From: Cryptomeria japonica | Taxonomy: Eukaryota > Streptophyta > Pinopsida > Cupressales > Cupressaceae | DNA length: 64,000 bases | NCBI RefSeq assembly: GCF_030272615.1 | Contig: NC_081413.1 | Span: 331,325,302-331,389,301 of the forward strand | Direction of reading: 5' to 3' | Notes under the pieces: generated by a model | Told to the model about the DNA's origin: nothing | The model's database searches: none | What the model saw: only the letters and a program-made list of their open reading frames with translations | Made by a program: the position numbers and the translations under genes | In this document: positions 11,394-21,880 of the stretch, piece by piece | Layout of the letters: every line of letters begins with the position of its first letter | How positions within the stretch are numbered: position 1 is the first letter of the stretch

Positions 11394-12739
11394 CCTTTCT
11401 AATCCATAGCATTGAGTTACTTTTATCAGTTAGATAGAACTATAAGCACATTAAATTTTAAAAATGGAATAAGGTGGCTAGCTGAGTGAGCATACTAGTG
11501 GCATAGGAATAGCAATAAGATAGGCAACACTATAATTCGTTTCAGTTAATGTTGCTTTTTTAAATAAGGTGACTGTCTCTTGTGTCTTTCAATCAGGCAA
11601 TAGTTGAGTCTTTCAATATATGTCAATTCTTTCAGCATATTTCAATTAACACCATTGATTGGGGGATGAACAACTTAGTTAGCTGTCACTAATTAAGGTG
11701 TGATTGCCTATGATTTAGTATCACATAAAATATGGAACATAAGCACCACTAGATTGAAAGAGAAGGAATTTTTGAATATTAATAATCAAAAAATCAATTC
11801 CTTTCCTGAGGAAGTGATGCTGCCTATAGCAGTTTGGCACTTGGAGACAAAAACTTTCAAGCACACTACCTTGATTTCTCAGAGACAAAAACCCTTAGGA
11901 AACAATTAGTCATACAGAGCAACAGCAGGATCATGAAGAGTGTCCAGGATATCAAGGTGGTTAGTATACATACTGCAAAGTGTCTAGGAGTATCAAAGAA
12001 AGTCATATCCGTATGTTGGAAACATTCAGTGAATTGTATTAGACTAGTTGATTTCCATTTAAATATATGTGTTTACTTAAAGATACTATAAAAGAAAAAT
12101 ATATGTTAGATATTTTTTGGGTTTGCTTTACTACATGCATTTAGTCTGGGCTTTTATAGTGATCTGAGAATTGTGATCTTGTCAGCTTGTGAAGGATCTT
12201 TTAACAAAACAAATAAACAAAATCAAATATAAATACCACAAGTTAGTGAGTGACAAAGAAGTTTAAATATCAACTTAGGGAACAAAGTTAGTAGAAAATG
12301 GCACACAAGGATAAAGAGAGATATTTCAAGATACTTGATGGACTTAGAGAGCAGAAGAAAATATAGTAGAGCTAATGGCACAAATGTTATATGTTTAAAA
12401 TAACATACAAAATCTAGATCATATTGAAGCATCTCAATGACGGACGTTCAACTTTGCATGAGCAACTAGCAGTTAGTCAAATGAATCTCCTTCAAAAACC
12501 TGCTTAGCCCATGTTTATTCAAAGGAATGAAAGTTCAAACTTTGAGACAACTACTTTATAGAAGTTAGACATCTTTATGGAATATCAAGGGAAATTAAAA
12601 GAATTAAATCCCACACTAACTTTTGTCAAGTTCTTGGAGATACTCTAGAAGAAGCATCTGGGTGGTAGAGCCCATGGTAGCATTTAAAATAATGATTGGA
12701 GATATTTGCAGCATAAAGCGAATAAACTTAATACCCCAC
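11394..12739 (+). other. Possible decayed LTR start; no gene recognised
   Basis: TGTAATGTCCCCTTTCT at 11394 is the same terminal motif that opens the LTRs at 13439 and 28825. It could be the 5' LTR of the old chromovirus whose gag begins near 12740. I could not find a primer-binding site or a matching right LTR, so this is only a suggestion. The remainder has short chance frames. Confidence 0.3.
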
Positions 12740-13438
12740 TCTTGATGGCAACAACAAAATATCTGCTCGGGAATGGTTTCAAAAGTTACATACTTTACAC
12801 TCAGCCATGTGGTCGAAAAGGATGTCATACACTTTGCTTCATTGCATTTGGAGGGTGTTGCCTATGATTGGAGGCAACACAATTTAAGTGCCATGAACAC
12901 AACCTTGTACAAACATTTGATGGTTTCAGCCAAATATTATTGAAACACTTTGAAAGGAAGGCTGAGGAAGAGATCGATTATGAAACTGGTGAATTAAAAC
13001 AATAGAAAGCAACAAAGGAGTGAATTGTTGAGCATGAGCCTAAGCAATTTCCACAGGATAATACCAGCGCTAGCAAATGTATGTTGACAGCTCTTTTAGA
13101 AGCTCCATGATATCATTCATTCGAGGTTTGCGGAGAAATGGAATACTTAGCTCAATGGCAACGAGCCTACCCACAATTTTATTGATGAGGGCCTTGTGAC
13201 AATGCTCCTACAACTTTCCTAGCATTAATGAATGAAGTATTTAGCAAGTACCTTGACAAGTTTATCTTTCTTCTCTTTGATGATTCTATGGTTTACAAAA
13301 AACAACACCAAAACACTTAGGGCACTTGGATATGTACTTGACAAATTAACTGACGAAAAGGTTCTATGGAGTCCAAATGTGAATATTCTAGGCAATCACA
13401 ACAATATCTTGGCCTTAGTATTTCCTCAGAAGGTGTCT
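12740..13438 (+). pseudogene. Old chromovirus, fragment A: gag and RT remnants
   Basis: Multiply frameshifted. Gag core: EKDVIHFASLHLEGVAYDW at 12815 aligns with the CH1 Gag segment around ILHLTGAAHNWW, so the two elements are related. RT: NAPTTFLALMNEVFSKYLDK at 13201, followed by FLLFDDSMVY where relatives have the YxDDILIY active site. The RNA-binding domain, protease and most of RT are missing or unreadable. The sequence stops at 13438 because another element inserted there; the RT connection region resumes at 21881. Confidence 0.82.
13434..13438. repeat. Target-site duplication TGTCT, left copy
   Basis: TGTCT precedes the LTR start TGTAATGTCCCC and recurs at 21876-21880 after the other LTR. 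Confidence 0.88.
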
Positions 13439-13667
13439 TGTAATGTCCCCTTTTCTGCTCTAGTTTGTTTTGGGGTCTGTTGGCCAATTCTTAGACCTGT
13501 TGGTCAATTAGAAGCAAAATTAGGGTTTCCTATTTTCTAGGAGGATGCTTTGGCAGTTTTGGTGGCTTGCATGTTGGAATTTTATAGTTCCGATTCCGGA
13601 TTCCTTCTGGATTTTCAGAGAGCTTCGCGATGGTGTGAAATGCAACTGAATCCGTGGACTTTTCCGA

Positions 13668-13871
13668 ACTTACTAATTTTAGTAAGTGGGGGCGAGGACA
13701 ACTTATTTTTCTGGGTTTTTCTGGGTTTTCAGAGAGTCGCGATGGTGTGACATGCAAATGAATCCGAAGACTTTTTTTGGACTTACTATTTTTAGTAAGT
13801 GCGACGACTGCTCAGAATGTGGTTAAAATCACTTTGGAAACACTTACTATTTTTAGCAGTTCTATTTTTAG
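13668..13871. promoter_or_regulatory. Palindrome cluster ACTTACTA-TTTT-TAGTAAGT
   Basis: The perfect 20-bp palindrome is at 13781-13800. A close variant (CTAATTTTAG core) is at 13668-13687. Two further CTATTTTTAG cores are at 13847-13856 and 13862-13871. CTA(A/T)4TAG matches the MEF2-type MADS-box consensus; binding is inference. The 3' LTR keeps cores at 19697-19706, 19811-19820, about 19872-19881 and 19886-19895. Confidence 0.5.
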
Positions 13872-15263
13872 CAGGATGTCAGCAGGCTTGTTTAGATGGC
13901 TATTTCCGGCAGGTCAATTTGAGCAGTTGGTCTTCTAGCATTTTTGGTGATATTCTTGGCAAGGGTTCTTCAACTCAGTTTAGTGACTATTTCTGGCAGG
14001 GCAATTCTCCCAATTTGTTTCCCCATATCCTTGGAGCTTGTTTTGGCACGTTCCATATTTGATGAAAAAATGGTGTTTTAAATTAAATTATAATTTAAGG
14101 CAAAAGTTGGATGATTTATTTAAAAGGGATTGTTTAAGTTATATTGATATCTAAGTCATTTCCTTAATTATAGGTGGGCGATTTTTGGTTGAGGAAAATA
14201 TTTTATAAGTGAATTATTGTTAAGGCAAGATAGACACCTGAGGAGGAAAAATAAGACAATTTTATGATATAATTCACTTTATTCTTTAAACGCCATAATA
14301 CACTTTATCGATGTATTTTTTATAGAGTGTATTTGCCACCAAGTAATGGGCGATTTTGGAGAAGTGAAATGAAATGCAAATTAAGGAAATTGGAATGTGG
14401 TTGTTTAATCCCATATTGGAGGGAAAAGAAGTACGACTTCAGGAGGAAGTTATAAACATGTGCCTTGGCCTTCATTTGGGACTATCCAAGAACAGTTTTA
14501 TAACGAAATGTTGCCGAAAAGCAGAGTGAAAGCTTCGGGGAATGCTTACCTCCTAGCCATAGCTTGATTTCTTGCTTGCAATACATCAACTAGTCGAGTC
14601 AGAGACTACTTTTCATTCAGAGAAGTGGATTGAAAATAATGTTGCAGACTTATGTATTAGTTTTCTAATTTTGGAGTGTTGTGTGTGGATTTTCAGTTTG
14701 CTAGTTTTGGTGTGGCTGTAGCATTGTTTTAGTTCATAACTCTCAGTTTGTGTGTCAGATCATTCTGGGTACTTGCTCATTCATTTCCTATGCCTTGGGC
14801 AATTCATCCTGTAAGTTTTTATAGAATATCTAGGAGTATTGGATTTTATATAAGTCGAACCTTTCAGCTATATGCGTCTTTGCTGGGAGGTGTTTGGGGT
14901 TGTGTGTTATCCTGATTCTGATTTGTTGGTGCCATTTTTTCAGTGTGGCCTTAGTCGCTTTAAGCCTAGGGCCTGTGGACTGTGTTTAGAGATAATTTGA
15001 GTGTGTGGGGAGTGATTTAGAAGTGTTTGTGAGGATTTTATGTTGCTGGTCTGTATTTCCAACCTGCTGTTCATTCATATCAGATTCAGTTTTTTGGGGT
15101 TTAAGTTGGTTTTCAGGTGTGTGAGTTCATTGGTATGGTAAGAAGAGTCTTAGTCATAAGTTGCAGTTGTTGGTTGATTATTGGCATTTGAATATCTATG
15201 ATGAATCATTTTGTAATGCTGGTTAGTAGTACTAACAGCAATTTCTATTGATTTTTCTTAGTC

Positions 15264-15615
15264 CCACTGCATAAGTGGAAGAGGCTGGCTTTGCCGCCTA
15301 GTTTTGGACAGTGATTCTAGTAATTATGAAATCCATATTGTGCATTGTAAAGCTGATTAGTAGTACTAACAGCTATCTATTTGGATTGTTGCTCTTAGTC
15401 CCACTGCATAAGTGGAAGAGGCTGGCTTGTCGCCTTCTTATTTATTGTAACGTTGTCGTCCCGCTAAATAAGGTTGAGTTGATTGTAATTTCATTTTCAG
15501 TCCTCCCCTGAATAAGTGGTTGAGTGATTGTTGTTCTTTCAGTTTGGTAATCTTCAAATTGGCTAGTTGCACCGCCATACTGTTGTAGAAGTTCTTCCAC
15601 CCACTGGATAAGCGG
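15264..15615. repeat. Array of CCRCT-N5-AGYGG mini-hairpins in the 5' LTR
   Basis: CCACTGCATAAGTGG occurs at 15264 and 15401. Degraded versions are near 15461 and 15506, and CCACTGGATAAGCGG is at 15601. Several are followed by GGAAGAGGCTGGCTT or a close variant. The unit recurs in the 3' LTR and both solo LTRs. Confidence 0.75.
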
Positions 15616-15848
15616 AAGGGGCTGGCTTGCCGCCCAGTACTGTACTTTGCCTTTAATTTCCAGCAGATCATTGAGCTAATGATCCCCTTAGCACCATATG
15701 CTCTCACCTTCCCACATTGGGCCCTTGGTGATCAGAAAGTGGAAGGGTTACTTTCAGCAGTGTTTCTGATTTTCATTTACTAATCCTAACAGGTGCTTGT
15801 GGTGTTATAACTAGAAAATTTTTAAAAAAATTAAGGGGAATATTACAA

Positions 15849-15861
15849 TGGTATCAGAGCC
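15849..15861 (+). other. Primer-binding site of the non-autonomous element
   Basis: TGGTATCAGAGCC begins one base after the LTR end ATTACA. It is the same initiator-Met type as CH1 and proves that this is a retrotransposon LTR and not a simple repeat. Confidence 0.92.
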
Positions 15862-15962
15862 GGTTTTCCTGCCAGCCTGTGTGTTCAGTTGATCAGAGCA
15901 CAAGTTCTCCCTGCCATCCTGTTGGGTCGTGGTTTTTTGGTTGCATATCAGAGTTTGGAAGA

Positions 15963-17675
15963 ATGTCTACAACAAATAAGTCTATGTATGAGTTAATGCA
16001 AGGATTGATTAATTTGATGAAGGATCCAGATATTAAAATGGGATTCATAAAGGTTCTTGCAAAATCCAAACATAAGGAAGAGTCTGAAAATAATATCTTT
16101 AATACAAAGACAAATGATGGAATTGTTGCTTTGACACATAACTTTGAGATGGTGCCTCATGAAGTCTCTTTGGTGATGCATGCAACTACTGATGATGAGG
16201 TTGTCATTCAAGAAGAAGAAAAATCAGTAGCTGAGGTTGTGCATGATGAGCTCCTTAATGTTTCTTATGGAGCTAGTGATGGTGTTGAATGCACTCATGT
16301 GCTTCCAAAGGAAGAGAAGATGAAGATTAAAGAAGGTACTATAGAACCAGCTATGTTAGATCCGCCACAAGGAGGTGTGAATTCTTTTGGTTCCCCTCTA
16401 ATTGAGTCTAGCGTTGTTTCATCACCTTCAGCTCATCTTGGCAAGGAGTCAAACCATAGTTTGGGATTTGTTGATTATGATGATGTTCACCAATTAGCTA
16501 AAAATGATGATGAGACACCCTTTGAAGAGGAGGTACATGAGACTTGGGGCAACCATGGAATCACTGCTGAAAGGTATGACAAAGATTCTGATTTTGGTAT
16601 TCATCATAGCAGCAGTTCACTTTCTTTGGAAAATCGGTTTTTGGTTTCCAATGAAAACCCATTGTTTGAGATGGGTATAGAGAAGACATATGACAATCCA
16701 GTTTTTGAGTGGGAAGATGGAACATCACTCGGTTCTAGCATTGCTCTTGGTGAGAATAGCAATGTGTGGAAACCAAGAGAAGATTCAAGATCTAAGTTAG
16801 GTGATACTTGGAGCTATGGTGAGCACTTTTTAATTAAACCAAGTAATCAGCCTTTTAGCATTTGGGATCCAGGTGTAAAAGAAACTAAGTTTGAAGAGGA
16901 TCCAACATGGGATGAATTTACATTTGATCCTAATATTGTATTGGTTTTAAAGAACAATGTTTACATGGAAGATGGCATTGATGGTGTTGATGACATGACT
17001 GATTTATCAATGCATGTTGCTGATCTTGAGCATAGACATAGTGGCTTCATTGATCTAGATTCACAGTTCATTGTTGAGGGTGATAAAGAAGAGGCACATG
17101 TGATTTGTGACAGCCTAGAAGACTTTGATGCCCAATGTGATAGTTGTGATTTTGGTACTCATTATAACAGCAATACATTTGCCTTGCATGATTATGATTG
17201 GAAGAATGAATTGTTGGTGTCTACTGAAAATGAAATACACGCTTTATCTAGATTGTGAAACATTAGAAGCCTAGTTGAAAAATTCATCTTCATGAAACCA
17301 AGAGACCAATGTGAACAAAATGTTCCCCTTGCTGATTTGCGCATTATCAAGAACACAATGGAAAGAATAAAATTGGTTTTCTTACACATGATGCATGATA
17401 GAGATGTTGCTGCCAAGTTTGCAGATGAGACTTTGTCTTTGAATAGGCAATTGAGGGGAGAGGTTAGTGAGCTCACCATTGAACTTGATTCCACGAGGCT
17501 TGTTTTCAAAAGTGTCCAAGAGACACTTATTGAAACAAATGATCAGCTCTATGAGGCCAAACATTTAAGAGAGCAAGAGAATAGAGAAATGGCCAAGGAG
17601 ATCAATCAGGTAATGGAGGAGCTTGATTGCATTCAGGAGGAGTATGATCTTTCTCTTTATCCCCTAAGATCATAA
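15963..17675 (+). pseudogene. Unidentified acidic/coiled-coil ORF in gag position, one stop
   Basis: I do not recognise this protein. The open frame begins upstream at 15879, but the ATG at 15963 (MSTTNKSMYELMQGL) is the more likely start, about 100 bases after the PBS where gag normally begins. The frame runs to TGA at 17256-17258 and continues without shift to TAA at 17673; CGA to TGA would explain the stop. The N-terminal 430 residues are rich in Asp and Glu and contain short repeats of the type NPLFE, NPVFE. The last 100 residues (from about 17400) are a predicted coiled coil with heptad spacing (LNRQLRGEVSELTIEL, then ETNDQLYEAKHLREQENRE). No zinc knuckle or enzyme motif is visible. It could be a highly diverged Gag or a captured host gene. 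Confidence 0.6.
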
Positions 17676-18149
17676 AAGGTGATTTTCGAGCGGAAGAATG
17701 TTTGGGTGGAGCATGACTATGATAGTAATTCAGCAGGTTGATAATCCGTTGTTTGATATAGATGCTGATTGGACATTTGTTAATCCATTTTTCAAGTTTG
17801 ATGTGGGAATTCCTTTTGACTTCAACGATGAGGGTGGATCACATTGCAAAGTTTGGGACCTAGGTGCAATTTGCAACCATGAGATATTGTTTCAAAATTG
17901 GAGCATTGATCAAATGCATACTCTTGGGCACCTTCTTTGAAAAGGAATGGATCAGATTTTCAGATTTGGGCTTGCTGATTGGTTGCAGATTAGTTACTTC
18001 ACTTTATGGTTTTCTCTCATTCATGGGAGTTGGTTCAATTTCTTTGGTCATGCAAGTAATAGTTTTCAATTGGAGATTGCTTGGAGGTGTTTTTCAGTCA
18101 CCTTTGATTTATTTTTGAGCATTGGAATGCTCAACTTTCATGCTTACAC
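17676..18149 (+). pseudogene. Degraded continuation between the two ORFs
   Basis: A frame at 17698-17940 continues the NPLF-type repeats (DNPLFDIDADW, then NPFFKFD) seen in the upstream ORF. It probably belonged to the same protein and is now out of frame. Beyond 17940 the frames are short and without recognisable content. Confidence 0.4.
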
Positions 18150-19328
18150 TTGAAAAAATCATTGGTACTACTTTGTCCTCTATGTAGAGCAACTCAATCA
18201 GATTGCACTTCATTGATTTCAATCATTTACAGTAGTAGTTATTGTTTATTTCAGACCTTCCAAACTCAAGGAGTTCTCTTTATGAAGGTTTATGCTGTAA
18301 ACTTTCACAGTTTACCTCCAAAGTTGGTCCAGAACAGTGAACTTTATGCTATGGCTCATATTTTAGAGAGCCTTGGAATTGTGACAATGAACGTTGGCAC
18401 TACTATCCACAATCTGATCAGCTTACACATGAGTTCAGATTCTGATCAGCAAATGTGTTTGATGGTTCCTTTTGCTCATCAACTAGTGGATTGGGAAGAT
18501 ATTCTGAGCAAAGGATGGTTCAATGTGAAGTTGGAGTTACTAGAGAAGATATTTCCAGCCTTGGACGTGAGCAGATGTATTGTTTTGGATGACGATTTTC
18601 TGTGTTACAGCAGTTGTTCATCTTCTGGGATGCTGATTTTCCTAAAATCAGATCTTAAGGCAATCATTTCAGACTTGGTGGGCTGCTGGTGTACTCTTTT
18701 TCAGACTTCACATTCTCCTAGTAGGGCAGGTTTATGGTCTCAGATGAGAGGTATGGCGAGTTGGGGCAATCCGTATCCGTGTATGAAAAGTGTTCAAGCT
18801 CTAACTAGTGGTTATCCTTATGCCCTCTCTTCTACTTATGATTGGGACAGCAACTCTTTGCTTTCTTTGGTTCTTCATTCTGAGGTTCTTGGAGTGGGAA
18901 TTGTAAGAGTTTTTAGAAGTCTCCATGGTTTTCTCAGAATAATTCTGGGGAAGCATAGTAGATTCATGTGCAAATATGAGTATGAGTTTGTTGAGCTCTT
19001 GCAAAGGAATGCTTTCCTCTTTGCAAGAAGATTTGGAGATGTCACATTGGCAGTCGTGGCTCTATTAGATACCATATGGAGATGTGTTGTGGAGTTTGAT
19101 CCTGAGTTGAGTAGACTTTATTTTCTATTGCCCAAGCTTGTGATAGACAGTGGCATTTTTTATATTGATTACTTAGAGCTTTATGGGCACGAGATGCTGC
19201 ATGATATTGATTTCAGTCCTTCAGGATTTTTCAGTTTGAGTATCATGGATGGTAACATTTTGGAGTCACAAGGGAGGATAGTGCAATTTCGGCATGATGT
19301 TTTCATTGATGTGATCAAAGTGGCGTAG
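18150..19328 (+). CDS. Unidentified 392-codon ORF of the non-autonomous element
   Basis: Open for 392 codons on the LTR plus strand, ending about 130 bases before the polypurine tract, the place where Pol ends in autonomous relatives. No known domain was recognised: no RT, RNase H or integrase motifs. Composition is hydrophobic with many Leu, Ser and Phe. A later ATG at 18283 (MKVYAVNFHSL) is an alternative start. The C-terminal part reads LYFLLPKLVIDSGIFYIDYL. Long open length in a decaying element suggests past coding function, but codon-level constraint was not tested. Confidence 0.4.
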   Translation: MKKSLVLLCPLCRATQSDCTSLISIIYSSSYCLFQTFQTQGVLFMKVYAVNFHSLPPKLVQNSELYAMAHILESLGIVTMNVGTTIHNLISLHMSSDSDQQMCLMVPFAHQLVDWEDILSKGWFNVKLELLEKIFPALDVSRCIVLDDDFLCYSSCSSSGMLIFLKSDLKAIISDLVGCWCTLFQTSHSPSRAGLWSQMRGMASWGNPYPCMKSVQALTSGYPYALSSTYDWDSNSLLSLVLHSEVLGVGIVRVFRSLHGFLRIILGKHSRFMCKYEYEFVELLQRNAFLFARRFGDVTLAVVALLDTIWRCVVEFDPELSRLYFLLPKLVIDSGIFYIDYLELYGHEMLHDIDFSPSGFFSLSIMDGNILESQGRIVQFRHDVFIDVIKVA

Positions 19329-19449
19329 CATCGGAAAGGTGGGTTGTTCCTAAGACGGTCATGGGACCGTGGGATCGTACTTGCTTGGGTGTGGATCAGT
19401 TTAATATTTTCTGGAGTTGTGGTGGCATTGCTCGAGGACAAGCAATTTT

Positions 19450-19462
19450 GGGAAGGGCGGAC
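19450..19462 (+). other. Polypurine tract of the non-autonomous element
   Basis: GGGAAGGGCGGAC abuts the 3' LTR start (TATAATGTCCCC; G to A at the second base). Confidence 0.85.
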
Positions 19463-21875
19463 TATAATGTCCCCTTTTCCGCTCTAGTTTGTTTTGGGGT
19501 TTGTTGGCCAATTCTAAGAACCGTTGGTCGGTCAAAGGCAGAATTAGGGTTTCCTATTTTCTAGGAGGATGCTTTGGCAGTTTTGGTGGCTCGCATGTTG
19601 GAATTTTATAGTTCTGGTTCTGGATTCCTTCTGGGTTTTCAGAGAGCTTTGCGATGGTGTGACATGCAACTAAATCCAAGGATTTTTCCGAACTTACTAT
19701 TTTTAGTAATTGGGGGCGATGACAACTTGTTTTTTTGGGTTTTCTGGATTTTCAGAGAGCCTCGCGATGGTGTGACATGCAAACGAATCCGGATACTTTT
19801 TCCGGACTTACTATTTTTAGTAAATGCGACGGCTACTCAGAATGTGGTTAAAATCACTTTGGAAACACTTACTATTTTTAGCAAACTATTTTTAGTAGGA
19901 TGTCAGTAGGCCTGTTCAGATGGCTATTTCCGATAAGTCAGTTTGAGCAGTTGGTCTTCCAGCATTTTTGGTGCTATTCTTGGCAAGGGTTCTTCAACTT
20001 AGTTCAGTGACTATTACTGGCTAGGCAATTCTCTCAGCTTGTTTCCCCATATCCTTGGAGCTTGTTTTGGCAGGTTCGGTATTTGATGAAAAAATGGTAT
20101 TTTAAATTAAATTATAACTTAAGGCAAAGGTTGGACAATTTATTTAAAAGGGATCGCTTAAGTTATATTGATATCTAAGTCATTTCCTTAATTTTATGTG
20201 AGTGATTTTTGGTTGAGGAAAATATTTTATAAGTGAATTATTGTTAAGGCAAGATGGACACCTTAGGAGGAAAAATAAGACAATTTTATGATATAATTCA
20301 CTTTATTCTTTAAATGCCATAATACACTTTATCAATGTATTTTTTATAAAGTGTATTTGCCACCAAGTAATGGGTGATTTTGGAGAAATGAAATGAAATT
20401 CAAATTAAGGAAATTGGAATGTGGTTGTTTAATCCCATATTGGAGGGAAAAGAAGTTCGACTTGAGGAAGAAGTTATAAATATGTGCCTTGGCCTTCATT
20501 TGGGACTATCCAAGAACAATTTATAATGAAATGTTGTCGAAATGCAAAGTGAAAGCTTCAAGAAACGCTTGCCTCCTAGTCATAGCTTGATTTCTTGCTT
20601 GCAATAGAGCAACTAGTCGAGCCAAAGACTGCTCTTCAATCAGAGGAGTGGATTGACGATAATGTTCAAGATTTATGTATTAGTTTTATGATTCTGGAGT
20701 GTTGTGTGTGGATTTTTAGTTTCCTGGTTTTGGTGTGGCTGTAGCAGGTTTTAGTTCATAACTCTCAGTTCATGTGTCAGATCGTTCTGGGTACTTGCTC
20801 ATTCATTTCCTATGCCTTGGGCAATTCATCCTGTAAGTTTTTATTGAATATCTTGGAGTATTGGATTTTATATAGCAAGTCGAAACTTTCAGCTGTAGGC
20901 GTCTTTGCTGGGAGGTGTTTGGGGTTGTGTGTTATGCTGATTCTGATTTGATGGTGCCATTTTCTCAGTGTAGCCTTAGTCACTTTAAGCCTAGGGCCTT
21001 TGGAGTGTGTTTAGAGATAATTTGAGTGTGTGGGGAGTGATTTAGAAGTGTTTGTGAGGATTTTATGTTGCTGGTTTGTATTTCCAGCATGTTGTTCATT
21101 CATATCAGATTCAGTTTTTTGGGGTTTAAGTTGGTTTTCAGGTGTGTGTGTTCATTGGTATGGTAAGAAGAGTCTTGGTCATAAGTTGCAGTTGTTGGTT
21201 GATTATTGGCATTTTGAATATCTATGATGAATCATTTTGTAATGCTGGTTAGTAGTACTAACAGCAATTTCTATTGATTTTTCTTAGTCCCACTGCATAA
21301 GTGGAAGAGGCTGGCTTTGCCGCCTAGTTTTGGACAGTGATTCTAGTAATTCTGAAATCCATATTGTGCATTGTAAAGCTGATTAGTAGTACTAACAGCT
21401 ATCTATTTGGATTGTTGCTCTTAGTCCCACTGCATAAGTGGAAGAGGCTGGCTTGTCGCCTTCTTATTTATTGTAACGTTGTCCTCCCGCTGAATAAGCG
21501 GTTGAGTTGATTGTAATTTGATTTTCAGTCCTCCCACTGATTAAGTGGTTGAGTGATTGTTGTTCTTTCAGTTTGGTAATCTTCAAATTGGCTGGTTGCA
21601 CCGCCATACTGTTGTAGAAGTTCTTACACCCACTGAATAAGCGGAAGGGGTTGGCTTGCCGCTCAGTATTGTACTTTGCCTTTAATTTCCAGCAGATCAT
21701 TGAGCTAACGATCCCCTTAGCACCGTATGCTCTCACCTTCCCACATTGGCTCTTGGTGATCAGAAAGTGGAAAGGTTACTTTCAGCAGTGTTTCTGATTT
21801 TCATTTACTAATCCTAACGGATGCTTCTGGTGTTGTAACTGGAAAAATTTGAAAAAAATTAAGGGGAATATTACA
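19463..21875 (+). repeat. 3' LTR of the non-autonomous element
   Basis: Aligned with 13439-15847 along its whole length. The first dinucleotide is TA rather than TG. Hairpin units are at 21290, 21427, 21487 (CCGCTGAATAAGCGG), 21534 and 21630, several better preserved than in the 5' LTR. Confidence 0.92.
21290..21644. repeat. Mini-hairpin array in the 3' LTR
   Basis: Five units: CCACT-GCATA-AGTGG (21290, 21427), CCGCT-GAATA-AGCGG (21487), CCACT-GATTA-AGTGG (21534) and CCACT-GAATA-AGCGG (21630). Four have a fully paired stem; the last has one mismatch. Confidence 0.78.
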
Positions 21876-21880
21876 TGTCT
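21876..21880. repeat. Target-site duplication TGTCT, right copy
   Basis: Identical to 13434-13438 and directly after the LTR end ATTACA. Confidence 0.88.

Larger units (their letters stand above)
13439..15847 (+). repeat. 5' LTR of the non-autonomous element
   Basis: Starts TGTAATGTCCCCTTTTC and ends TTAAGGGGAATATTACA; the ends are extended imperfect inverted repeats. It carries four C(A/T)8G sites, one set in an exact 20-bp palindrome, between 13668 and 13871, and a downstream array of short hairpins between 15264 and 15615. A shorter relative of this LTR occurs as solo copies at 24305-26370 and 28825-30723. Confidence 0.93.
13439..21875 (+). mobile_element. Non-autonomous LTR element (LARD-like) with two unidentified ORFs
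   Basis: An 8.4-kb element with 2.4-kb LTRs, a PBS (TGGTATCAGAGCC), a polypurine tract and exact 5-bp target duplications TGTCT, so it moved as a retrotransposon. The 3.6-kb interior has no zinc knuckle, protease, RT, RNase H or integrase motif on either strand. Instead it holds an ORF of about 570 codons broken by one stop, a degraded middle, and a 392-codon ORF, all on the LTR plus strand. It fits the class of large retrotransposon derivatives mobilised by a partner element. The two LTRs are close but have many substitutions. It sits inside the old chromovirus. Confidence 0.9.

Noticed and set aside
11394-12100. Defined 5' LTR of the old chromovirus
   Set aside because: Only the terminal word TGTAATGTCCCC supports it; without an end, a PBS or a partner LTR it is listed only as a possibility.
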